DNA of 64,000 nucleotides from Erysipelotrichaceae bacterium (GTDB lineage Bacteria; Bacillota_I; Bacilli_A; RFN20; CAG-449). Location of the stretch: positions 62,001 to 126,000 of the forward strand of contig SVBD01000002.1 of NCBI GenBank assembly GCA_015059045.1, read 5' to 3'. Under the pieces are notes generated by a model, which was not told the DNA's origin, ran no database searches, and saw only the letters and a list, made by a program, of their open reading frames with translations. The position numbers were made by a program, and so were the translations under genes. Positions 16,544-24,882 of the stretch are shown here, piece after piece (positions within the stretch are counted from its first letter, which is position 1; every line of letters begins with the position of its first letter).

Positions 16544-18154
16544 AAATAATATCGTTTCAAATGGTTCAAGAACTAAATGTCTACTATTTAATTCCTTCTT
16601 ATAGTTAGATAAGATTACTTTATTTACAATAAATGGACTATCAATTTCTACTACTTTATTAGTCATATTACTGATAACACATAATTTCTTATCTTCTTCT
16701 CTAGTGTATACAAACACATCTTTATTTTCATTTAGATAAGATTCAAATTTTCCATATACTAATGTATTTGAATATTCACTATGCTTTCTAATTCTTAATA
16801 ATTCTTTATAGAAAGATAATATCGAATTAGGATCATCTTGTTGATTTTTAACATTGATATCAAGGTAATTTGGATTTACTTTAATCCAAGTTTCATGACC
16901 TTCATTAAATCCAGCATTAACGCTATCATCCCATTGAATAGGAGTTCTATTATTATCACGAGCTTCTTTATAGCAACCTTCTAGGAATTCTTCTTTAGTT
17001 AATACTTTTCTTTCTTCAACAAGATCTTTATATGAATTGAATACTTCGACATCTCGATATTCTTCAAGTCCATTCATTTTAATATTAGTCATACCGATTT
17101 CTTGACCTTGATAAATATATGGAGTTCCTTTTAAGCAATAGTTCATCAAAGCGATACCTTTACTAGAAACTTCACGATAATTTTCATCGCCAAAACGATT
17201 TATGCAACGACCTAAATCGTGATTTTCAACTACTAAGGTATTCCATGAACAATCATTTAGTGCATATTGATATTTACTTAGTGTATTTTTAGCAAATAAA
17301 GTGTCAATTGGTTTAGGTGTAAATTTACCACATCTAGAATGGTCATTCGTACTACTTGTGACTTCGAATTGGAAAGTCATATTTAACTCTTCTCTTTCTT
17401 CTAAAGAGAAATCTTTCGCATCTTGAATTCCACCCCAAGCTTCACCAACTGTAACAATATCATATTTACCAAATGAATTATGATTTAATTCTCTTACTCT
17501 TTCATGAAGAGTTGGTCCATATCCATATATATCATTATCAATTTCTTTTCCAATCATGTGAATGACATCAAATCTAATACCTTTAACGCCTTTTTCCATC
17601 CAGAAATTAATTGCATTAGCCATTTCTTGTCTTACTTTAGGATTGTTCCAGTTTAAATCTGGTTGTTCACTAGCGAATTCGTGGAAATAATATTTATTTA
17701 AATGTGGGACATAAGTCCAAGCAGGTCCTCCAAAACATGAACGATGATGTTCATTGACTGGATGATCTTTAAAGATATAGTAATCATAGTAAGGATTATC
17801 TTCACCTTTTAACGCTTCTTTAAACCATGGGTGCTCATTAGAAGTATGATTTGCAACAATATCAATCATGATATACATATCTCTTTTTTTGCTTTCTTCA
17901 ATTAATAAGTCCATATCTTCCATTGTTCCAAATATCGGATTGATATCACAATAATCCGCAACATCATATCCATTATCTACCATTGGAGATTTAAAGAATG
18001 GTGTTAACCAAAGAATATCAACACCTAACTCTTTTAAATAATCTAATTTTGAAATAATTCCTGGAATATCACCAATTCCATCATTATTTGAATCTTTAAA
18101 ACTACTTGGATAAATTTGATAAATAACTTTATCGTGCCACCATTTTTTATTCAT
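16529..18154 (-). CDS. malL: GH13 alpha-glucosidase (oligo-1,6-glucosidase type)
   Basis: A 541-residue cytoplasmic glycoside hydrolase of subfamily 31. Conserved regions are DIVANHTS (I), GIRFDVIHM (II, nucleophile Asp), TVGEAWGG (III, acid Glu) and VVENHDLGRC (IV). It starts WWHDKVIYQIYPSSFKDSNNDGIGDIPGI, the classic family opening. It splits maltose-derived or isomaltose-type oligosaccharides to glucose; trehalose-6-phosphate is a possible alternative substrate. Region IV has NHDLGR instead of the usual NHDQPR. No sugar transporter is adjacent. It lies 26 bp after the phosphoesterase gene. Confidence 0.87.
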   Translation of the reverse strand: MNKKWWHDKVIYQIYPSSFKDSNNDGIGDIPGIISKLDYLKELGVDILWLTPFFKSPMVDNGYDVADYCDINPIFGTMEDMDLLIEESKKRDMYIMIDIVANHTSNEHPWFKEALKGEDNPYYDYYIFKDHPVNEHHRSCFGGPAWTYVPHLNKYYFHEFASEQPDLNWNNPKVRQEMANAINFWMEKGVKGIRFDVIHMIGKEIDNDIYGYGPTLHERVRELNHNSFGKYDIVTVGEAWGGIQDAKDFSLEEREELNMTFQFEVTSSTNDHSRCGKFTPKPIDTLFAKNTLSKYQYALNDCSWNTLVVENHDLGRCINRFGDENYREVSSKGIALMNYCLKGTPYIYQGQEIGMTNIKMNGLEEYRDVEVFNSYKDLVEERKVLTKEEFLEGCYKEARDNNRTPIQWDDSVNAGFNEGHETWIKVNPNYLDINVKNQQDDPNSILSFYKELLRIRKHSEYSNTLVYGKFESYLNENKDVFVYTREEDKKLCVISNMTNKVVEIDSPFIVNKVILSNYKKELNSRHLVLEPFETILFEVVE

Positions 18155-18180
18155 AAAATTTTCCTTTCTAAAAAATGCAA

Positions 18181-19890
18181 CTAGTTAGAGTTTAAAGGAA
18201 ATACAATTTTATTTCCATAATTTATTTCTACAAATGGATTTACCATATTAATATGTTTTCCATTTGAGTCGTTATAAATACATGTTTGAGTATTATTAGT
18301 TAAGTCTACACTGACACTTACTCCAATTTGACTCTTCATGTTTTTTAAAGGAATACTATCAGTTTGAGCATATCCTCTTTTTGAAACTAATAAAGTTGGG
18401 AAAGTAAAATCAGTAACATAAGCTTTTATTGTCTTTTCTTTACCATAATATTCACTCGTATAAGTTAATTTTTCTCCTGGAGTTAATGTGCCAGGTTCAA
18501 AGATTAATAAATCATGTTGATGTCCCGAAAGAGAGATATCAATATTCATCTTATTTAATAAATCTGTCATTTGTTCTTTCCATGTTACATGATTATGACG
18601 AGTATTAACAAAAGGAATTGGAATATGACAAATTGCCATACGATATGAATAATTTAAATATTCACCTTTTAATAATTCTTCTTTTAAGAAATCAACTTGC
18701 GCTTGTCTATAACCTTCATAGAAAGCTGTATCGTAATATTCCCAATAATCATCTTCATGATCTTCGCCTAAGTCAAGAACAACACCATAAATATCTTTTC
18801 CTAAAGTAAATGAATAATAGAAATTTTCACCTTTAGCGCCTACTACTTTATGTAATTCTTCAGCCTTTTTGCCTTTTAATTCGTGATTACCACGAGCGTA
18901 AACTACAGGAATTTCTCCTTTAGTCATTTCATGCGCTAATTCGTTTGCAAGTAATAAATCTCTTTCCCATTCAACCATTGAACAGATATCGCCTGCTAAA
19001 ACGATAAATTCGTTATTGGTATAAGAAGAGGCTTTTACTGCAGCTTTTTTAGCTTCATGAACATCGCTAATTACATAGTAATTAATTCCATCAGTTGAAT
19101 CTACTGGTTTGAAATTATAAGACTCATGAATATCTCTTCCTAAATATCCTCCAAAAGGACCTCTATAAGTAATTTTTTGAGTATGAATTGTATATGCTTT
19201 TGCCTCATCTAAAACTGACATTGGAACTTCAACTTTATGATATTTAGTATATGATTCATTACTTCCTGCGTATGTATCAAAATATCTAACTCCATCTATT
19301 TCAACCCATCCTCTAGCGTTTGTATGACTTGTAAAAGCAATTTGATATTTATCTTCAACAGCATAAACTACTGGCTTTGTTTCAATTTTATTAAATGAAA
19401 CATCAAAGATTCCAACAGAAGCAGTTAATAAAGTAAGTGATAATAAGCTAATTTTACAAGCTTTAGAATCTTTTAAAGAAGTATGCGGATAAATAAAAAT
19501 AAAGAATAAAATTAGTGCAATTAAGGCAAAAATTTCTAGATAAACAAAGAACCATGGCCATATAAAATGCATATAATCTATAGCGCCTAAAGCGATAACT
19601 ACAATATTAAGAACTAGAAATACAATATTTACTCCTACCATAATAAAAGCCCAAATCTTTGAATCTTTTTTAAGTACAAAGAATAAGGTAATATTTGTAG
19701 CCATTACTAGTAATGCTACAACAGTTAAAATAACTGGTAAATTATAAAGTAACCAAGTAGGATTATCTTCATAACCTAGCTTTTTAGAAATACCTGACCA
19801 ACAAATTCTTAATGATAATAACATTAAGAAATTAAAAATTGATAAAGCAATATCAAACAATTTTGTTCCAAAAACTATTTTTTTAAACAT
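18181..19890 (-). CDS. Membrane metallophosphoesterase
   Basis: A 569-residue protein. Four to five hydrophobic helices (residues about 5-165) precede an outward-facing beta part and a calcineurin-like phosphoesterase domain. The metal motifs are YYVISDVHE, VLAGDICSM, YARGNHELK, AICHIPIPF and LSGHQHDLL. This corresponds to the D-x-H, G-D-x, G-N-H-E, H and G-H-x-H signature. The substrate is probably an extracellular phosphate ester. It is likely co-transcribed with the downstream glucosidase, with a 26 bp gap and no terminator seen between them. Confidence 0.83.
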   Translation of the reverse strand: MFKKIVFGTKLFDIALSIFNFLMLLSLRICWSGISKKLGYEDNPTWLLYNLPVILTVVALLVMATNITLFFVLKKDSKIWAFIMVGVNIVFLVLNIVVIALGAIDYMHFIWPWFFVYLEIFALIALILFFIFIYPHTSLKDSKACKISLLSLTLLTASVGIFDVSFNKIETKPVVYAVEDKYQIAFTSHTNARGWVEIDGVRYFDTYAGSNESYTKYHKVEVPMSVLDEAKAYTIHTQKITYRGPFGGYLGRDIHESYNFKPVDSTDGINYYVISDVHEAKKAAVKASSYTNNEFIVLAGDICSMVEWERDLLLANELAHEMTKGEIPVVYARGNHELKGKKAEELHKVVGAKGENFYYSFTLGKDIYGVVLDLGEDHEDDYWEYYDTAFYEGYRQAQVDFLKEELLKGEYLNYSYRMAICHIPIPFVNTRHNHVTWKEQMTDLLNKMNIDISLSGHQHDLLIFEPGTLTPGEKLTYTSEYYGKEKTIKAYVTDFTFPTLLVSKRGYAQTDSIPLKNMKSQIGVSVSVDLTNNTQTCIYNDSNGKHINMVNPFVEINYGNKIVFPLNSN

Positions 19891-19914
19891 AAAAAATCAC
19901 TCCTTGAAAATATC

Positions 19915-19933
19915 TTATCACATTTAGTGATAA
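19915..19933 (-). repeat. Small inverted repeat before the phosphoesterase gene
   Basis: TTATCAC-TAAAT-GTGATAA lies between the 76-residue gene and the phosphoesterase start. It has only a weak T-tract, so it is either a poor terminator or an operator. Confidence 0.4.
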
Positions 19934-19945
19934 AAAATATATAGA

Positions 19946-20176
19946 TTATCGATTATTATCATCTCTAATACTATCCAAATATTGTTCTTGTGAACCAATA
20001 CAAAGTAAAATTTGACCTACAGCTTCAAAAAAGTTTCCAATTGAGTTTTGCTCTTCTGGAGTTAGTCCTTGCGCGATAAAATAGCCACTTATCGACGCAA
20101 TAATAGCTAGTTCATTTCCACTTAATTTAGATAAAAAATTCGCGTAGTTTTTTATGTCTTTGCCATTTGAATTCAT
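19946..20176 (-). CDS. Small conserved-looking protein
   Basis: A 76-residue protein with one mildly hydrophobic stretch (ELAIIASISGYFIAQGL) and an acidic end. It looks helical. I recognise no domain. Similar short proteins occur singly in many gut Bacillota genomes. It sits between the phosphoesterase and an acetyltransferase gene on the same strand. Confidence 0.55.
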   Translation of the reverse strand: MNSNGKDIKNYANFLSKLSGNELAIIASISGYFIAQGLTPEEQNSIGNFFEAVGQILLCIGSQEQYLDSIRDDNNR

Positions 20177-20208
20177 ATAATAATTTTATGAATATATTAT
20201 GAAAATTA

Positions 20209-20234
20209 ACTAAAAAAGATTACTTATAATCAGT
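20209..20234 (-). terminator. Terminator of the acetyltransferase gene
   Basis: In the minus direction AAGATTACT-GATTATA-AGTAATCTT is followed by T-rich sequence. The stem overlaps the gap after the stop codon. Confidence 0.75.
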
Positions 20235-20238
20235 AATC

Positions 20239-20850
20239 TTATTTTTCTTCATATATTAATGTCTCTGGATGTGAAAAATTAAATTTAATTTTCTTATTAG
20301 GATTAATTAATAAATTTAATATCGATTCTTCTTTAGTATTAAAAGAAGTTTCCATTATTAATTTTCTATATGGTTTAAATCCACATTTTTCTTGCACTCT
20401 TTTTGATTGATTATTAAATGTAAAATAAGCACATAAAAGGAAATCATAATTTAATTCATTAAATAAATATTCAATTACCTTTCTTACTGCCTCTGGCATT
20501 AATCCTTTGCCCCAGTAAAATTTGCTTAAAACATAACCTATTTCTCTACCTTGATAGTTATAAAATTCAGATAACTTATCTTCTAATTTATAAAATTCAA
20601 TACCTAATGAACCTATTACTTTGTCATTTTCTTTTAGGCAAATAGCAAAAGTTTTATCTTCTTCGATAAACATTTTTAGTATCTTTAATGATTCTTCTTT
20701 ATCTTTATGATGAAGCCAACCTGCTCTTTCTCCTACTCCTTCAACAGAAGCATATTCAAAGAAATCATCTAAATCCGATAATTTAAATGATCTTAAAATT
20801 AATCTTTCTGTCTCAAGTTGTATCCCACTTATTTTAAAATCCGCGTTCAT
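20239..20850 (-). CDS. GNAT acetyltransferase (RimJ/RimL type)
   Basis: A 203-residue acetyltransferase. It begins with the RimJ/RimL pattern LETERLILRSFKLSDLDDFFEYAS, and has IGSLGIEF, REIGYVLSKFYWGKGLMPEAV (acetyl-CoA loop) and NNQSKRVQEKCGFKPYR. The acceptor is unknown; relatives modify ribosomal proteins or small amines. It is a single-gene unit with its own terminator. Confidence 0.82.
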   Translation of the reverse strand: MNADFKISGIQLETERLILRSFKLSDLDDFFEYASVEGVGERAGWLHHKDKEESLKILKMFIEEDKTFAICLKENDKVIGSLGIEFYKLEDKLSEFYNYQGREIGYVLSKFYWGKGLMPEAVRKVIEYLFNELNYDFLLCAYFTFNNQSKRVQEKCGFKPYRKLIMETSFNTKEESILNLLINPNKKIKFNFSHPETLIYEEK

Positions 20851-20914
20851 TCTTTCACCTACATAATTCCATCATAAATATAATTATTAATAATTGCAAT
20901 TTGTTTATTTTATT

Positions 20915-20968
20915 AATAAAAAGAACTTTAAATATCTATCAAATCCATAAATAATAAAGTTCTTTTAA
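20915..20968 (-). terminator. Probable terminator of the prs-like gene
   Basis: In the minus direction AAAAGAACTTTA pairs with TAAAGTTCTTTTT across a loop of about 25 bases and ends in T-rich sequence. The long loop lowers confidence. Confidence 0.55.
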
Positions 20969-20977
20969 TTTATTAAA

Positions 20978-22084
20978 TTATTTTAAGTTATATTTTGTTA
21001 AAACTTTTTCAATTCTATCAGCAGGATCAATTAATCTACCAATTGAATTGTCGTGATTTAATGTATCGATAAGAAGTGATACATATTTACACATATTTAC
21101 TTCACACCACCATTTTTTTGTTTCTAATTCAGGTTGATGGAAGACTAAATTAGTTGTGAAGATTTTATCGATAAGACCTTCTTCATAAGCTTTATCAAAT
21201 TTATCAAATCCATTTGTGAATAAACCAAATGTTGCAAAGTTGAAAATTCTTTTTGCACCTTTTTGTTTTAATTGTTTAGCTACATCAAATAATGATTCAC
21301 CAGAAGCAATCATATCATCAACGATAATAACATCTTTACCAGTTAAATCTTGTCCTAAGTATTCATGTGCTTCAATTGGGTTTTTACCATCTACGATAAT
21401 AGAATAATTTCTACGTTTATAGAACATACCAATATCAACACCTAGAACAGATGAATAATAAATACATCTTTGCATTGCACCTTCATCAGGTGAAATCATT
21501 ACTAAATGATCTTTATCAATAACAATATCTGGTATATTTTTAACAAAAGCTTTAATCATTTGATATGTTGGTTGAACATTGTCAAATCCATGAAGAGGGA
21601 TAGCATTATTAATTCGAGGATCATGAGCATCAAATGTTAAGAAATTTGTTACACCCATTGCAATTAATTCTTGAAGCATCACAGCGCAATCTAATGATTC
21701 TCTTTTACTTCTTTTATGTTGACGTCCTTCATAAAGCATTGGCATGATTACAGTAATTCTTCTTGCTTTACCAGCAATCGCGGCTACAACGCGTTTTAAA
21801 TCACTATAATGATCATCTGGACTCATTGGAACTACCATTCCATACATTTTGTAAGTGACGCTGTAATTGAAGCAATCAGTAATAATATAAACATCATCAC
21901 CACGTAATGTTTCGTGAATTACACATTTTGCTTCACCTGTACCAAAGCGTGGACATTCATGTTTAACAACAAATGTTTCTTCTGTTTCTCTCCATTCCTT
22001 AAGATAATTGTCAACTTGGGCTGCAAATTTTTCGCATCCTTTCATAGCAATTACTCTCAATTCGCCAAATAGTTCCTTTTTCAT
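20978..22084 (-). CDS. prs: Divergent ribose-phosphate pyrophosphokinase
   Basis: A 368-residue enzyme expected to make PRPP from ribose 5-phosphate and ATP for nucleotide, histidine and NAD synthesis. The tandem type I phosphoribosyltransferase folds show PMLYEGRQHKR (flexible-loop region), FLTFDAHDPRINNAIP and the PRPP-binding loop VIIVDDMIASGESL. It is about 50 residues longer than canonical Prs. The extra length is mainly at the C-terminus, KWWCEVNMCKYVSLLIDTLNHDNSIGRL, a form I associate with gut Bacillota and Mycoplasmatota. No other prs is in the window. Confidence 0.85.
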   Translation of the reverse strand: MKKELFGELRVIAMKGCEKFAAQVDNYLKEWRETEETFVVKHECPRFGTGEAKCVIHETLRGDDVYIITDCFNYSVTYKMYGMVVPMSPDDHYSDLKRVVAAIAGKARRITVIMPMLYEGRQHKRSKRESLDCAVMLQELIAMGVTNFLTFDAHDPRINNAIPLHGFDNVQPTYQMIKAFVKNIPDIVIDKDHLVMISPDEGAMQRCIYYSSVLGVDIGMFYKRRNYSIIVDGKNPIEAHEYLGQDLTGKDVIIVDDMIASGESLFDVAKQLKQKGAKRIFNFATFGLFTNGFDKFDKAYEEGLIDKIFTTNLVFHQPELETKKWWCEVNMCKYVSLLIDTLNHDNSIGRLIDPADRIEKVLTKYNLK

Positions 22085-22297
22085 AACAAATTCCCCACTT
22101 AAAATTAATAATTTTATATTCTAAAGATATCTTAACATATAAATTATATAAATACTTTTTTTAAAATGAATTTTTTTAATTTTCTTTGATTATCAACAAT
22201 TAAATTAATAAAAACCTAGTTGCAATAAAATATAAATATATTTACTTTCACTATAATTATTTTATTTCATATAATACCTTGTATTATGGAGATATTT
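22085..22297. promoter_or_regulatory. Divergent intergenic region before the NMT1-type lipoprotein
   Basis: About 213 bp, very AT-rich. A TATAAT at 22252-22257 is a likely -10 for the lipoprotein gene, but its -35 is poor. The inverted repeat ATAATAC-CTT-GTATTAT (22271-22287) lies directly before the GGAGATATTT ribosome site. I looked for a TPP riboswitch, because of the NMT1/THI5 family, and did not find its conserved core. Confidence 0.45.
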
Positions 22298-23317
22298 ATG
22301 AAATTTAAATTTATTAAAAAACTATTATTACTTCCTTTTATTTTAGGAATATTACCTTTAGGTAGCTGTAGTAGAAACGAAAATAAGCTAACCATTGCAG
22401 AAGTAACACATAGCGTTTTTTACGCTCCAATGTATGTGGCTAAAAATAAAGGATACTTTGATGAAGTTGGTTTAGAAGTAGACATCATCACCACTCCTGG
22501 TGCAGATAAAGTTATGGCGGCTCTTCTTTCCAAAGATGCTCAAATTGGATTAATGGGTCCAGAAGCAACTGTTTATGTATATCAAAACGGACAAAAGGAT
22601 TACGCAATTAACTTTGCTCAGTTAACTCAAAAAGATGGATCCTTCCTTTTAGGAAGAGATAAAGTAGATACTTTTTCTTACGACATATTAAAAGGTAAAA
22701 CTATAATAGGTGGAAGAAAAGGTGGAATGCCTGAAATGACTCTTGAATATGTATTAAAGAAAAATGGCTTAACAATTACTCAAAATGGTGAAAATCCAGA
22801 TGCAGATGTAAATATTAGAACCGATGTAAGTTTTGATGCAACTACAGGAGTTTTTGTCGCTGGTGAATCAGATTTTTGCACTGCTTTTGAACCAGTTGGA
22901 ACTCAAATTGAAAAACAAGGAAAAGGATATATTATCGCTTCGCTTGGAGAACTACTAAATGAAGAAGTTCCTTATACATGTTTTTCTTCACTTAAATCTT
23001 ATTTAAATAAAAATGAAGACAAATTAACTAGATTTACTAAGGCAATAATTAAAGGATTAGATTATGTTAATAACAATAAACCAGAAGATATTGCTTCTTA
23101 CTTACAAAAAGACTTTTCTTCATCAAGTAATGAAGAATTAATTAATGTAATTAATAACTATAAAAAAATTAAAGCTTGGCCGATAGAAATGAACTTCACG
23201 AAGAAAAGCTTTGATAAATTAATTGATATTGTAAAAGAGGCTAACGAACTTGAAAAAGATGTCGTTGTTCCATATGAAAAACTAGTTATCAATCAAATAA
23301 TTAATACCGCTAAATAA
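22298..23317 (+). CDS. NMT1/THI5-type substrate-binding lipoprotein
   Basis: A 339-residue lipoprotein. The signal KKLLLLPFILGILPLGSC gives a lipobox cysteine. The body starts LTIAEVTHSVFYAPMYVAKNKGYFDEVGLEVDI, a hallmark of the NMT1/THI5-like family (thiamin precursor, nitrate or sulfonate importers). Further family features are GADKVMAALLSKDAQIGLMGPEA and TVFVAG-type segments. The track start (22286) contains the ribosome site inside its first codons; ATG 22298, six bases after GGAGAT, is the real start. No permease or ATPase is adjacent. The final 65 bases are duplicated at 24714-24778, beyond an inserted two-gene cassette. Confidence 0.85.
   Translation: MKFKFIKKLLLLPFILGILPLGSCSRNENKLTIAEVTHSVFYAPMYVAKNKGYFDEVGLEVDIITTPGADKVMAALLSKDAQIGLMGPEATVYVYQNGQKDYAINFAQLTQKDGSFLLGRDKVDTFSYDILKGKTIIGGRKGGMPEMTLEYVLKKNGLTITQNGENPDADVNIRTDVSFDATTGVFVAGESDFCTAFEPVGTQIEKQGKGYIIASLGELLNEEVPYTCFSSLKSYLNKNEDKLTRFTKAIIKGLDYVNNNKPEDIASYLQKDFSSSSNEELINVINNYKKIKAWPIEMNFTKKSFDKLIDIVKEANELEKDVVVPYEKLVINQIINTAK
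23253..23317 (+). repeat. Direct repeat copy 1: 3' end of the lipoprotein gene
   Basis: The last 65 bases of the lipoprotein gene, from AAAAAGATGTCG to TAAATAA, recur at 24714-24778 with 63/65 identity. Both differences fall on third codon positions (GTT/GTC and ATC/ATT), so both copies encode the same residues. Confidence 0.95.
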
Positions 23318-23346
23318 AATGCTGGAACTTCCTCCAGCATTTTTAA
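23315..23346. terminator. Bidirectional terminator inside the cassette
   Basis: AAATGCTGGA-ACTTCC-TCCAGCATTT with A- and T-runs on either side. It serves both the lipoprotein gene (plus) and the nucleotidyltransferase gene (minus). Since it lies between the repeat copy and the cassette genes, it came with the insertion. Confidence 0.88.
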
Positions 23347-24038
23347 TCATTTTTTATTTTATTCAGAATATACTCAATATTATCTTCTGTTAAAAACCTT
23401 ATATCTTCATCGTTTTCTAGAATTCTATCCCTATTTATTTTTTCTATTTCGTTTATAGAAAAATAATCAAATTCTTTATCTTTTAAGCACTTTAATAATA
23501 AATCATAAGCTTCTTTTTTTATTAAATCAAATGTTCCATACAATTCAATAATTGCTCTATCAATCTCTTCAATTCCAATTATTCTTTTTTTACGAATTTC
23601 GTTTACTATTCCTATTATATCTGATAAATCATTTTTATATTTTCTGCCGGAGACAAGTTTCATTGCTATTAAATATTCGTCCTTAATAGTTCTTATTTTT
23701 AATGTTCCATTACCAAAAGATTTATAAAATGATGAATATTGAATAAGCTTATCACTATATGATTTTGTTAATTTAAAATCAGTGTTAATCCAATCTGATG
23801 GAAGTGAATACTTTTTCGCAACAATATCAATTGCATCATTCATCAAAATATTATCGACATCAATTACATCAATATCACTAGTCGAATTTCTAAAATCATA
23901 ATTTACAAGTATCGATGCCCCTCCTACTAAAATTAATTCATATGAGACATTATTTTTCCTATTATTCTTCCTTATAATTTTAGTTAGTTCTTTTAAATAA
24001 ATATCTAAATCTGATTTATTCATCAATTTATATGACAT
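23343..24038 (-). CDS. Nucleotidyltransferase-like protein (DUF6036/AbiEii-type toxin candidate)
   Basis: A 231-residue protein with the minimal nucleotidyltransferase signature ILVGGASILVNYDFRNSTSDIDVID, that is GG...S followed by D-x-D. Later YLIAMKLVSGRKYKNDLSDIIGIV is typical of DUF6036 and AbiEii-related proteins. In known pairs such enzymes modify tRNA or other targets and are held in check by an HTH partner. Here the upstream HTH gene overlaps it by 11 bases, which supports a toxin-antitoxin reading. Toxicity itself is inferred. It ends at a bidirectional terminator. Confidence 0.72.
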   Translation of the reverse strand: MSYKLMNKSDLDIYLKELTKIIRKNNRKNNVSYELILVGGASILVNYDFRNSTSDIDVIDVDNILMNDAIDIVAKKYSLPSDWINTDFKLTKSYSDKLIQYSSFYKSFGNGTLKIRTIKDEYLIAMKLVSGRKYKNDLSDIIGIVNEIRKKRIIGIEEIDRAIIELYGTFDLIKKEAYDLLLKCLKDKEFDYFSINEIEKINRDRILENDEDIRFLTEDNIEYILNKIKND

Positions 24039-24609
24039 TTTCTACCTCCGATTCAACGATGTTATGAATTAAAAATTCTTTTCTACATTCATTAAAGATC
24101 TTTGTTATATTAATTTGTTTATTTTTTAGCAAAAGAAAAATGCTTTCTGAAACATAGAGTTTATTTAATTTTCTCTTCCTTATATCTTCATATTTTTTAA
24201 CAAAAGGTAAATTATTTTTTAAACATATATAATCAATAAACGATAATAGGTAAAGAGCTTTATCATATTCTTTACTATTAATTAAATTTTCAATTTCCAT
24301 ATTAAGCAAATATTTTTTTAAAAAATTTGAATCACGTAATCTTTTATACTCATGACAAATTTCACTTTTATATAAATCAAATTCTCTATCAAAAGTAATA
24401 TAGCATAATTTTTTATAAGATAATATTTCATACAATTCATCAATAGACATGTTTAAAGAAGAAGCTATATTTTTAATAGTTAAAATAGAGCATTTATCGA
24501 TATTTATTTTTTCATTATAAATATCTGATAATGTCGAATGACTAATAGAACTTTTCTTTTCTAAACTATATAAAGATATATTCATGTTACTCAATATAAC
24601 TCTTAACAT
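24028..24609 (-). CDS. HTH regulator / antitoxin candidate
   Basis: A 193-residue protein with an N-terminal XRE-type helix-turn-helix (NISLYSLEKKSSISHSTLSDIYNEKINIDKCSILTIKNIASSLNMSIDELYE) and a helical C-terminal half (residues about 85-193). The track starts at 24684. That region, however, contains a TATAAT and the palindrome GTCGCTGTAGCGAC and must be promoter. ATG 24609, directly behind AAGGAGAGTAGT, is the true start. It overlaps the nucleotidyltransferase gene by 11 bases. Autorepression through the palindrome is likely. Confidence 0.75.
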   Translation of the reverse strand: MLRVILSNMNISLYSLEKKSSISHSTLSDIYNEKINIDKCSILTIKNIASSLNMSIDELYEILSYKKLCYITFDREFDLYKSEICHEYKRLRDSNFLKKYLLNMEIENLINSKEYDKALYLLSFIDYICLKNNLPFVKKYEDIRKRKLNKLYVSESIFLLLKNKQINITKIFNECRKEFLIHNIVESEVENVI

Positions 24610-24629
24610 ACTACTCTCCTTATCTATAT

Positions 24630-24643
24630 GTCGCTGTAGCGAC
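24630..24643 (-). promoter_or_regulatory. Palindromic operator of the cassette
   Basis: GTCGCTGTAGCGAC is a perfect, locally GC-rich palindrome just after the predicted start site and before the AAGGAG of the HTH gene. It is the natural candidate for the site bound by the HTH protein. Confidence 0.65.
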
Positions 24644-24651
24644 CTATTAAT

Positions 24652-24681
24652 ATTATATTCTAAAAGATGATTGATATTCAA
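24652..24681 (-). promoter_or_regulatory. Promoter of the HTH/nucleotidyltransferase pair
   Basis: TTGAAT (24681-24676), 18 bp and TATAAT (24657-24652) on the minus strand. The predicted start, near 24645, is next to the palindrome. Confidence 0.6.
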
Positions 24682-24713
24682 CATTTTAAATTAATTATAA
24701 TTATTAACATCTA

Positions 24714-24778
24714 AAAAAGATGTCGTTGTTCCATATGAAAAACTAGTCATTAATCAAATAATTAATACCGCTAAATAA
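24714..24778 (+). repeat. Direct repeat copy 2: orphan 3' end of the lipoprotein gene
   Basis: A 65-base copy of the lipoprotein gene end, with stop codon, that is not joined to any gene. It marks the far end of the two-gene cassette. Two synonymous differences from copy 1 show it evolved as coding sequence before the insertion. Confidence 0.93.
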
Positions 24779-24826
24779 TTATCTAGCTTCTTAATAAACA
24801 AAAAATAGAAAAAATTAAGACAAAAA

Positions 24827-24856
24827 TTGAAAGATGCCGAAAACATACGATATAAT
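24827..24856 (+). promoter_or_regulatory. Promoter of the DUF975 gene
   Basis: TTGAAA (24827-24832), 18 bp and TATAAT (24851-24856), 27 bases before ATG 24883 with its GGAGGAAAAATTT site. Confidence 0.7.
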
Positions 24857-24882
24857 TAAAATATATATAGGAGGAAAAATTT

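Noticed and set aside
22085-22297. Possible TPP riboswitch before the NMT1/THI5-type gene
   Set aside because: The conserved CUGAGA and ACCUG cores of the TPP riboswitch are absent.
24028-24684. Full-length HTH ORF starting at 24684
   Set aside because: The first 25 codons contain the promoter, palindrome and ribosome site of the gene; the start at 24609 fits better.
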